A DNA stretch of 64,000 bases from Arthrobacter sp. Soil763 (GTDB lineage Bacteria > Actinomycetota > Actinomycetes > Actinomycetales > Micrococcaceae): assembly GCF_001428365.1 (NCBI RefSeq), contig NZ_LMSH01000001.1, positions 67,685 through 131,684 on the forward strand, given 5' to 3'. Below the pieces are notes generated by a model. That model was not told the DNA's origin and did not search any database. It saw only the letters and a program-made list of their open reading frames with translations. Positions 57,337-64,000 of the stretch are shown piece after piece. The number at the start of each line of letters is the position of its first letter. The stretch's first letter is position 1. Made by a program: the position numbers and the translations under genes.

Positions 57337-58647
57337 ATGACCGCAGCACCCGCCCACTCCCCCGCCCCGAACTGGTCCTTCCGCGCCGACGAGGCCGCGC
57401 GTTCGGTGACCCGGCTGTTCGGGCAGCGCCTCTTCTTCCTGCCCAGCACCCACATTGCCGCCATCACCCGCCCCTCGGGCCGGCTGAAGAACCTGGCCCG
57501 GCCCTGGCATTACTGGTGGCAGGCGCACTACGTGGACGTCCTGGTGGACACCGGCCGCCGCGAACTCGGCACCGACGGCCACACGCCGGGGAAGTTCGAC
57601 GGCGACAACCTGCCCAGCGCCGGCAGGCTCGCCTCCCGGCTGGTCACCGGCATCCGGCTCCGCAACTTCCTGAGAATCGTCAACAACTACTACGACGACA
57701 TGGCGTGGCTGGCCCTGGCAACCCTGCGGCTGGAGACGCTGGCCGCGGACAGCCGCAAGACCGCCGGCCGCCGCCGCAACGCCAAAGTACTCCGGAGCCT
57801 GACCCTCCAGTTCGATTCGGCCTCCACCGACGACCTGGGCGGCGGCACCTTCTGGAGCAAGAAGCGGGACTTCAAGAACACCCCCGCCACCGGCCCCGTG
57901 GCCCTGTACTACGCCCGGACCGGGCAGGCCGGGAAGGCCCAGGCCCTGCTCGACTGGCTCGACGCCAAGCTTTACGACCCCGAACAGGGCATGTACCGCG
58001 ACGGCCTGCGGATCACCCCCGGCGGCGAGCCGGTCCTGGAGGACGCCATCTACACCTACAACCAGGGCCCGGTGCTGGGCGCCCTGCTGGAACTGGGCGG
58101 CGAGTCCAACCTCGAGCGCGCGGCCGCGCTGGTGGCGGCCGCCGGACGCAGCCTGACGGTGGACGCCCCGCTGATGGGGCGGAAGGCGACCGTGCTGCGT
58201 TCCGAGGGGACGGGCGACGGCGGCCTCTTCACCGGGATCCTGGTCCGATACCTCGCCCTGGCCGCGGTCGACGAGCGGCTGCCCGCGGAGACCCGGGCCG
58301 AGGCGGCCCTCCTGGTAACAGACACGGCGGAGGCCTTCTGGGAAGGCAGGCGCCTGGTCGCGGCACAGGAGCCGCTGGCACGCCGGGGAGCCCGGCTGGT
58401 CTTCTCGGCCCGCCCCGAGCTGCCGGCCCGCCGCACCTACCCGTCCGGATCCGCCGTCGAACTCTCCACCCAGCTGCAGGCCTGGATGGTCCTGGAGGCG
58501 GCCGCCTCGATCGCCGGGAAGCTCCCCGCGGTGGGCGCGCCCGCCCCGGCATCCGTGCCGGCCGCCGCACAGGAACCCGCCCCCACGGATCCCGCCGCGC
58601 AGGACCCCGCCCCCGCGGACCCCGCGCGACCCGCCGCTGGCAATTAA
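57337..58647 (+). CDS. Glycoside hydrolase family 76-like protein
   Basis: A 436-residue (alpha/alpha)6-type protein. The tandem acidic pair of GH76 alpha-1,6-mannanases is seen as NNYYDDMAWLALATLRLE (near 114-131). YTYNQGPVLGALLELG is the second conserved block. A Pro/Ala-rich tail of about 35 residues ends the protein. Unlike most GH76 enzymes it has no signal peptide, so it may act inside the cell on glycolipid- or mannan-type oligosaccharides, or the export route is non-classical. Confidence 0.85.
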   Translation: MTAAPAHSPAPNWSFRADEAARSVTRLFGQRLFFLPSTHIAAITRPSGRLKNLARPWHYWWQAHYVDVLVDTGRRELGTDGHTPGKFDGDNLPSAGRLASRLVTGIRLRNFLRIVNNYYDDMAWLALATLRLETLAADSRKTAGRRRNAKVLRSLTLQFDSASTDDLGGGTFWSKKRDFKNTPATGPVALYYARTGQAGKAQALLDWLDAKLYDPEQGMYRDGLRITPGGEPVLEDAIYTYNQGPVLGALLELGGESNLERAAALVAAAGRSLTVDAPLMGRKATVLRSEGTGDGGLFTGILVRYLALAAVDERLPAETRAEAALLVTDTAEAFWEGRRLVAAQEPLARRGARLVFSARPELPARRTYPSGSAVELSTQLQAWMVLEAAASIAGKLPAVGAPAPASVPAAAQEPAPTDPAAQDPAPADPARPAAGN

Positions 58648-58671
58648 GTCACGCAATAGTTTCGTAATTCG

Positions 58672-58687
58672 TGTGATCCTGCTCACT
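58672..58687. promoter_or_regulatory. CRP/GlxR-like site upstream of the iron ABC operon
   Basis: TGTGATCCTGCTCACT matches TGTGA-N6-TCACA in all but the last base. It lies 24 bp before the DtxR-like box and 125 bp before the operon start. Confidence 0.55.
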
Positions 58688-58710
58688 TAAGGCCTTCTCG
58701 GCTTGGTTAC

Positions 58711-58729
58711 TTAGGTACGGCTAACTACA
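58711..58729. promoter_or_regulatory. DtxR/IdeR-like iron box
   Basis: TTAGGTACGGCTAACTACA matches the 19-bp consensus TTAGGTTAGSCTAACCTAA at 14 positions, including both central half-sites. Its place upstream of a ferric-iron uptake operon makes iron repression likely. Confidence 0.6.
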
Positions 58730-58811
58730 GTTTTTCGTAGTGAGCATGCCCTAACTTCCCCGCTCACGGAGGTTAGGCACCAACGCCCATTTCCTTGCAG
58801 AAAGCAGTCCC

Positions 58812-59864
58812 ATGAAGATCCGCACCAACGCGCTGGCAGGCATCGCCCTGGCCGCTTCCGCCGCCCTTGGCCTGTCCGCCTGCGGCGCCGGCACCTCGAC
58901 CTCCGGCAGCACTACCGGAGCCGACGGAAAGCCCGCCGGCGAAATCACGGTCTACAACGCCCAGCACGAATCCCTGACCAAGGAGTGGGTGGACGCCTTC
59001 ACCGCGGAGACCGGCATCAAGGTCACCCTCCGCCAGGGCGACGACACCGAGATGTCCAACCAGATCATCCAGGAAGGCGCAGCCTCCCGCGCCGACGTCT
59101 TCCTCACCGAGAACTCCCCCGCCATGGCCCAGGTCGAAAACGCCGGGCTGTTCGCGGACGTGGACAAGGCCACCCTCGACCAGGTCCCCGCCGAATTCCG
59201 CCCCTCCACGAACAAGTGGACCGGCATCGCCGCCCGCTCCACCGTCCTGGTGTACGACAAGACCAAGCTGTCCGCCGACAAGCTGCCAAAGTCGATGCTG
59301 GACCTGGCCAAGCCGGAGTGGAAGGGCAAGTGGGCGGCATCGCCGTCCGGCGCCGACTTCCAGGCGATCGTCTCCGCCCTGCTCGAACTCAAGGGCGAAG
59401 CCGCCACCGAGGAATGGCTCAAGGGCATGAAGGAAAACTACAAGGCCTACAAGGGCAACAGCACGGCCATGAAGGCCGTCAACGCCGGCGAGGTGGACGC
59501 CGCCCTGATCTACCACTACTACTACTACGGCGACCAGGCCAAGACCGGCGAGAACTCCAAGAACGTCACGCCGTTCTACTTCAAAAACCAGGACCCCGGC
59601 GCGTTCGTGTCCGTCTCCGGCGGCGGCGTACTGAAGTCCTCGAAGAACGCGGCAGGCGCCCAGGCGTTCCTGAAGTTCATCACCGGCAAGAAGGGCCAGG
59701 AAGTCCTGCAGAAGGGCAACTCCTTCGAGTACGCCGTCGGCTCGGACGTCCCGTCCAACGACAAGCTGGTTCCGCTCAAGGAACTGCAGGCGCCCAAGGT
59801 CGACCCGGCCAAGCTGAACTCCGCCAAGGTCACCGAGCTGATGACCAAGGCAGGCCTGCTCTAA
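58812..59864 (+). CDS. Ferric-iron ABC transporter substrate-binding lipoprotein
   Basis: A 350-residue lipoprotein: signal with lipobox LSAC (Cys near 24), a Gly/Ser/Thr linker, then a type II periplasmic-binding fold as in FbpA/FutA (EITVYNAQHESLTKEWVDAF, DVFLTENSPAMAQVENAGLF, SPSGADFQAIV). The paired tyrosines that bind Fe(III) in FbpA appear in ALIYHYYYYGDQAK (near 236-249). First gene of the three-gene operon; a DtxR-like box is upstream. Confidence 0.92.
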   Translation: MKIRTNALAGIALAASAALGLSACGAGTSTSGSTTGADGKPAGEITVYNAQHESLTKEWVDAFTAETGIKVTLRQGDDTEMSNQIIQEGAASRADVFLTENSPAMAQVENAGLFADVDKATLDQVPAEFRPSTNKWTGIAARSTVLVYDKTKLSADKLPKSMLDLAKPEWKGKWAASPSGADFQAIVSALLELKGEAATEEWLKGMKENYKAYKGNSTAMKAVNAGEVDAALIYHYYYYGDQAKTGENSKNVTPFYFKNQDPGAFVSVSGGGVLKSSKNAAGAQAFLKFITGKKGQEVLQKGNSFEYAVGSDVPSNDKLVPLKELQAPKVDPAKLNSAKVTELMTKAGLL

Positions 59865-59867
59865 GCA

Positions 59868-61460
59868 GTGGCAAAAACGCTAACGGCTTCCGGAACCACC
59901 GGAGGCACGACGACGGCGGGCAGGGGCAAGCGCCCCCGCCCGCCTTTCGGCGTTTCCGCAGTGGGCGTCGTGGCCGTCCTGATCGCGCTCTTTTCGCTGA
60001 TCCCGCTCGGCTACGTGGTCTTCATGACCGTCGCCACCGGCTGGGACACCGCCGTCGCCCTGATCTTCCGCTCGCGGGTGGGCGAGCTGCTGCTGAACAC
60101 CGTGCTGCTGATGATTGTCACCGTGCCGCTGTGCGTCGTCCTCGGCGTCGGCGGCGCCTGGCTGGTGGAACGCACCAGCCTCAAGGGCCACAAGGTGTGG
60201 GCCGTGCTGCTCGCGGCCCCGCTGGCCATTCCCGCGTTCGTCAACAGCTACGCCTGGGTTTCCGCGGTGCCCTCGCTCGGCGGGCTCTGGTCCGGCGTGC
60301 TGATCGCCACGCTCTCCTATTTCCCCCTGGTCTACATTCCCGCCGCCGCGACGCTCAGCCGGCTGGACCCGGCGATCGAGCAGTCCGCCGCCTCCCTGGG
60401 CCTCGGCGCGTGGCGGGCCTTCTTCCGCGTGGTGCTGCCCCAGCTCCGGATCGCCATGACCGGCGGCGCGCTGCTGGTCTCGCTGCACCTGCTGGCCGAA
60501 TACGGCGCCTTCGCGATGATCCGCTTCGACACCTTCACCACCGCGATCATGGTCCAGTACCAGTCGACGTTCAACGGAACGGCCGGGAACATGCTCGCCA
60601 GCGTGCTGGTGTTCTTCTGCCTGATCCTGCTCCTGGTGGAGGTCCGCGGCCGCGGCACCGCGCGCTACGCCCGCGTCGGCTCCGGCGCCCAGGCCCGCGC
60701 GCTGCGCCTGCCGCTGCATGTCTACCAGGTGCCGGCGCAGCTGGCCCTGCTGGCCCTCACCGCGCTGGCCTTCGGGCTCCCGCTGACCTTCGTGCTGCGC
60801 TGGATCTTCGCCGGCGGACCGGAGATCTGGGCCGCCGACGAGTTCGCGCCGGCGCTGCTGCAGACCCTCGGCTACGGCCTGGGCGGTGCCGCGGCCACCG
60901 TCGTCGTCGCCTTCCCCATGGCCTACCTCGCCGTGCGGCACCCGGGCTGGTTCAGCAAGGCCCTGGAACTGTCGAACTATGTCACCAGCTCCATGCCCGG
61001 AATCGTCGTCGGCCTCGCGTTCGTCACGGTGAGCATCCGGATGGCCCCGGACCTCTACCAGACCACGGCCGTGCTGCTCGCCGCGTACGTGCTGCTGTTC
61101 CTGCCGCGGGCCCTGGTCAACCTCCGCTCCGGTCTCGCCCAGGCGCCCAAGGAGCTTGACGAGGCGGCGCAGGCCCTCGGCAAGCCGCCGCTGCTGGCGT
61201 TCCTGCGGGTCACCCTGCGCCTCACGGCCCCGGCGGCCGCGGGCGGCGCGGCGCTGGTCTTCCTCGGCATCGTCAACGAGCTCACCGCCACCCTGCTGCT
61301 CTCCCCCAACGGCACCCGCACCCTGGCCACCGAGTTCTGGAGCAAGAGCAGCGAAATCGACTACGCCGGAGCGGCCCCCTACGCGCTGCTGATGATCCTG
61401 ATCTCGGCGCCGATGACCTACCTCCTCTTCCAGCAGTCCAAGAAAGCAGCGGGACAGTGA
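59868..61460 (+). CDS. Ferric-iron ABC transporter permease (fused two-domain)
   Basis: A 530-residue membrane protein with about 12 helices in two BPD-type halves. EAA loops are visible as EQSAASLGLGAWRAFFRVVLPQLR (near 170-193) and DEAAQALGKPPLLAFLRVTLR (near 430-450), as expected for FbpB/SfuB. A disordered Gly/Thr-rich N-terminus of 25 residues precedes the first helix. GTG start 3 bp after the binding-protein gene; it overlaps the ATPase gene by 4 bp. Confidence 0.92.
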   Translation: MAKTLTASGTTGGTTTAGRGKRPRPPFGVSAVGVVAVLIALFSLIPLGYVVFMTVATGWDTAVALIFRSRVGELLLNTVLLMIVTVPLCVVLGVGGAWLVERTSLKGHKVWAVLLAAPLAIPAFVNSYAWVSAVPSLGGLWSGVLIATLSYFPLVYIPAAATLSRLDPAIEQSAASLGLGAWRAFFRVVLPQLRIAMTGGALLVSLHLLAEYGAFAMIRFDTFTTAIMVQYQSTFNGTAGNMLASVLVFFCLILLLVEVRGRGTARYARVGSGAQARALRLPLHVYQVPAQLALLALTALAFGLPLTFVLRWIFAGGPEIWAADEFAPALLQTLGYGLGGAAATVVVAFPMAYLAVRHPGWFSKALELSNYVTSSMPGIVVGLAFVTVSIRMAPDLYQTTAVLLAAYVLLFLPRALVNLRSGLAQAPKELDEAAQALGKPPLLAFLRVTLRLTAPAAAGGAALVFLGIVNELTATLLLSPNGTRTLATEFWSKSSEIDYAGAAPYALLMILISAPMTYLLFQQSKKAAGQ

Positions 61461-62632
61461 CCGAACAAAACCCCTCCCGGCTTCCGGAGCCCCGGATCGC
61501 ACCGTCCGTGGCGCCCAGCACCAACAGCCACTTGGACGTGCAGGCCGTGACCAAGAACTTCGGGCCCCAGGCCGTCCTCAAAGGCGTCAACCTTGCCGTG
61601 GCCAAGGGCGGAACGACGGCGATCGTGGGACCTTCCGGGTCCGGCAAGACCACGCTGCTGCGGCTGATCGCCGGGTTCGAACACCCCGACACCGGAACCA
61701 TCTCGCTCAACGGCAGCCCGGTGGCCGGCGACGGCGTCTGGGTTCCGGCGCACAAGCGCCACGTCGGTTACGTCGCCCAGGACGGCGCCCTGTTCCCGCA
61801 CCTGAACGTGGGCCAGAACATCTCCTTCGGGCTCGACGCCGGGAAGCTGCCCGGCGGCCACCGGGGCGTCAAGTCCCGGGTCGCCGAGTTGCTGGAGATG
61901 GTCGCCCTGGACCCGGCGATGGCCCGGCGCCGGCCGCACCAGCTCTCCGGCGGCCAGCAGCAGCGCGTCGCCCTGGCCCGCGCGCTGGCCCGGGAGCCCG
62001 AGCTGATGCTGCTCGACGAGCCGTTTTCCGCCCTCGACGCCGGCCTGCGCGTCGCCACCCGCCGCGCCGTCGGCAAGGTGCTGCAGGACGCCGGCGTCAC
62101 CACCATCCTGGTCACCCACGACCAGGCGGAGGCACTCTCCTTCGCGGACCAGGTCGCGGTGATGCGCGGCGGCAAGCTCGCCCAGATCGGCAACCCGTTC
62201 GTGGTCTACACCCGGCCGGCGGACCGGGCCACCGCCGAGTTCCTGGGCGACGCCGTCATCCTGGATGCCTGGATGGAGGGCTCCCTGGCCACCTGCTCGC
62301 TGGGCGGCATCCCGGTCCGGCGTCCCCCGGCGCAGGGACGGGTCCAGCTCATGCTCCGGCCCGAACAGATCCGGATCGCCGAGGACGGCCCGATCCGCGG
62401 CACCGTGGTGGACACCGACTACTTCGGCCCGGAAACCACGGTGCGCCTCAAACTCTCGGTGCCGCCGGTGCTGGCCCAGGGCGCCGTCGCGGACCACCGC
62501 TACCCCGGCGGCGGGGAAATCATCACCATCCGGCACTGGAACGCCTCCATCGCCCGGCCCGGCATGGAGCTCTGCCTCCGAGTGGTCGGGGAGGCCGTGG
62601 CCTTCCCGATGGAGGACACCACCGAGGACTGA
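61457..62632 (+). CDS. Ferric-iron ABC transporter ATP-binding protein
   Basis: A 391-residue ATPase. Walker A GPSGSGKTTLLRLIAGF (near 56), Q-loop YVAQDGALFPHLNV, signature LSGGQQQRVALARALA, Walker B LMLLDEPFSALDAG, and switch His in LVTHDQAEA; from about 290 a TOBE/regulatory domain (VQLMLRPEQIRI, YFGPETTVRL). All catalytic residues are intact. It has a GTG start overlapping the permease stop. With the two preceding genes it forms a complete FbpABC-type importer. Confidence 0.94.
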   Translation: MTEQNPSRLPEPRIAPSVAPSTNSHLDVQAVTKNFGPQAVLKGVNLAVAKGGTTAIVGPSGSGKTTLLRLIAGFEHPDTGTISLNGSPVAGDGVWVPAHKRHVGYVAQDGALFPHLNVGQNISFGLDAGKLPGGHRGVKSRVAELLEMVALDPAMARRRPHQLSGGQQQRVALARALAREPELMLLDEPFSALDAGLRVATRRAVGKVLQDAGVTTILVTHDQAEALSFADQVAVMRGGKLAQIGNPFVVYTRPADRATAEFLGDAVILDAWMEGSLATCSLGGIPVRRPPAQGRVQLMLRPEQIRIAEDGPIRGTVVDTDYFGPETTVRLKLSVPPVLAQGAVADHRYPGGGEIITIRHWNASIARPGMELCLRVVGEAVAFPMEDTTED

Positions 62633-62671
62633 GCCCGGCCCGCAGGCTAGGTCCGGCCCCGCCCTCCGGCA

Positions 62672-62677
62672 TAGGGT
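62672..62677 (+). promoter_or_regulatory. -10 box TAGGGT of the debranching-type gene
   Basis: TAGGGT-N6-ATG (62684), leaderless arrangement; same hexamer as at 48582-48587. Confidence 0.6.
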
Positions 62678-62683
62678 GGGCGC

Positions 62684-64000
62684 ATGACTGTTCAGCCTGC
62701 GCTTCACCGACAGCACTGTTCCGTGGCAGCCCCCACCCAGGTCTGGCTGGACGCCGACGGCCGCCTGGGCGGCGCGGGCGGCGGGGGCGACGGAGGGCAG
62801 CCCGGGTGGTTCACCGGGCTGCTGCACGGGGACACCCGGATGCTGTGCCGCGCCGAGGTGACCGTCAACGGCTTCGCACCGGAACCGGCCACCGTGGAGG
62901 CCTCCCCCGGCGGCGTGCTCCGCGTCCGCGGCCTGGTCCGCGGCATCGAGGGCCCCACCGAAGACCCCGCCGTCGAACTCCTGCAGACCTGGACCGTGAC
63001 GCCCGGCGCCGTCCGCGTGGCCCTGCGGCTGAGCACCTCGCTGGAGGCGCTGGACGCGGAGATCGAGGTGCGGCTCGCAGCGGACTTCACCGACATGGCC
63101 GCGATCCGGCTGGGCCGGTTCCGGGACCCGCTGCCTCCATCGGCAGCGGATGACTCCTCCCTGCGCTGGGCGGAGGACGGAAAGACCCTGACCATTGCCG
63201 CGCCCGGCCGGGTCGGCCCGGGCGAACGACTCACCTGGCGCGGCACCGCCGGCCGCGGGGCACCCCTGACGGCAGAGTGGCAGGCCGTGCTGTCCGACGA
63301 CGGCGACGCCGTGCTGGCCGCCCCGCCGTCGACCACGGCCCGGGTGCAGCGCCGCCCCGAGGGCGCCCTGGGCCTGCTCCTGGACAACGCCCTGGACGAG
63401 CTCAACGGGCTCCGGCTGGCGACCCGCACCGCGCCCGACGCGCCGTTCCTGGCCGCCGGCGCCCCCTGGTACTTCACCCTTTTCGGCCGGGACTCGCTCT
63501 GGGCCGCACGGCTGTTGCTGCCGGTCGATACCGGGCTGGCCGCCGGCACCCTCCGGGCCCTCGCTGCCTACCAGGGCACCGGGACCGACCCCGCCGCGGC
63601 CGAGGAGCCGGGCAAGATCCTGCATGAACTGCGGGCCAAGGAACTCGTCCTCGAAAGCCAGTCCCTGCGGCTTCCCCCGGTGTACTTCGGCGCGGTGGAC
63701 TCCACCCCGCTCTGGCTGTGCCTGCTCGCCGAACTGGGCCGGACCGGTGCCGAGGACGCCGCGGTCCGGGCGCTGCTGCCCAACGCCGCCCGCGCGGCGC
63801 AGTGGCTGCTGGCGGCCGGCGCCGCCACGGACAACACGGCCAACCGCGGGTTCCTCAGCTACCTGGATACCTCCGGGCACGGCCTGAGCAACCAGGGCTG
63901 GAAGGACTCCCGCGATGCGATGCAGTTCCGGGACGGGCGGCAGGCCGACGGGCCGATCGCCCTCGCGGAGGTGCAGGGCTACGCCTACCAGGCAGCCGTG
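62684..64000 (+). CDS. Glycogen-debranching N-terminal-domain protein (runs off window)
   Basis: The first 439 residues are visible. The N-terminal beta-sandwich domain (WFTGLLHGDTRMLCRAEVTVNG; VELLQTWTVTPGAVRVALRL) is followed by an (alpha/alpha)6 catalytic region typical of amylo-alpha-1,6-glucosidase-type proteins: GAPWYFTLFGRDSLWAARLL, FGAVDSTPLWLCLLAELG, NQGWKDSRDAMQFRDG and EVQGYAYQAA. A Gly-rich loop (GGAGGGGDGG) lies near residue 30. Family members act on alpha-glucans or related oligosaccharides; the substrate is not settled. The C-terminus lies beyond base 64000. Confidence 0.88.
   Translation, partial: MTVQPALHRQHCSVAAPTQVWLDADGRLGGAGGGGDGGQPGWFTGLLHGDTRMLCRAEVTVNGFAPEPATVEASPGGVLRVRGLVRGIEGPTEDPAVELLQTWTVTPGAVRVALRLSTSLEALDAEIEVRLAADFTDMAAIRLGRFRDPLPPSAADDSSLRWAEDGKTLTIAAPGRVGPGERLTWRGTAGRGAPLTAEWQAVLSDDGDAVLAAPPSTTARVQRRPEGALGLLLDNALDELNGLRLATRTAPDAPFLAAGAPWYFTLFGRDSLWAARLLLPVDTGLAAGTLRALAAYQGTGTDPAAAEEPGKILHELRAKELVLESQSLRLPPVYFGAVDSTPLWLCLLAELGRTGAEDAAVRALLPNAARAAQWLLAAGAATDNTANRGFLSYLDTSGHGLSNQGWKDSRDAMQFRDGRQADGPIALAEVQGYAYQAAV

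Noticed and set aside
61418..63880. 820-residue open frame on the minus strand
   Set aside because: Antisense of the iron ABC ATPase and debranching-type genes; no domain, no ribosome site.

Overview
The window is a chromosomal segment of a high-GC Gram-positive actinobacterium, most likely a member of the Micrococcaceae close to Arthrobacter, Pseudarthrobacter or Paenarthrobacter. The evidence is the strong G/C bias at third codon positions, GTP-type PEP carboxykinase, the lhr-nei pair, OmpR/TetR/Rrf2 regulators of actinobacterial type, a c-di-AMP riboswitch ahead of a wall hydrolase, and many -10 boxes placed so that mRNAs begin at or next to the start codon. The species call is inference from family resemblance; no search was run.

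0-8 kb: the 5' end of a RecQ-like helicase gene; phosphomannomutase and a small partner gene; an NsrR-type NO sensor followed by flavohemoglobin with two palindromic operators between them; an FAD-linked oxidase; and GTP-PEP carboxykinase. 8-18 kb: tRNA-Arg(ACG), short tandem repeats, a flavin disulfide-reductase-like enzyme, a 59-bp near-perfect palindrome, then a self-regulated operon (degenerate ABC ATPase, YhgE/Pip exporter-like membrane protein, TetR). After it come two convergent genes with overlapping low-complexity tails (small membrane protein versus EamA transporter), a membrane coiled-coil protein, a SixA-type phosphatase, dodecin and an orphan winged-helix regulator. 18-28 kb: a two-component system, the riboswitch-controlled transglycosylase, a VOC protein, uracil phosphoribosyltransferase with a PAP2 phosphatase, TadA, an AlkZ-like protein, and a three-gene operon of an atypical MDR dehydrogenase, a divergent PTPS homologue and a GT4 glycosyltransferase.

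28.4-39 kb looks accessory. It starts at tRNA-Ser(CGA) with about 700 bp of hairpin-rich non-coding DNA. It then carries a PAS-ANTAR protein, a small unknown protein, an HPP-family membrane protein, and a permease plus heme-dependent dimethylamine monooxygenase operon facing a FadR-type regulator and a stand-alone Cache protein. A beta-propeller lipoprotein, a HesB-like protein and a DUF4232 lipoprotein follow.

39.8-64 kb is core-like: lhr-nei, a YczE-type membrane protein, an RluA-type pseudouridine synthase, a DedA protein, PEP carboxylase, a DUF2231-Rieske fusion, a divergent NADP-reductase/TetR pair with three operator boxes, a DUF1684 protein, acyl-CoA dehydrogenase with an SDR, a GH76-like protein, a ferric-iron ABC operon (fbpABC type) with CRP-like and DtxR-like sites, and the start of a glycogen-debranching-type protein. 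Several intergenic gaps hold repeats; one repeat family occurs at both 9.9 kb and 55 kb.

Functional links: PEP carboxykinase and PEP carboxylase meet at the PEP-oxaloacetate node. TadA is the enzyme expected to make inosine at the anticodon of the tRNA-Arg(ACG) encoded here. The candidate for undescribed biology is the MDR-PTPS-GT4 trio at 25.7-28.3 kb, because both pterin-type and dehydrogenase-type enzymes lack canonical active-site residues.
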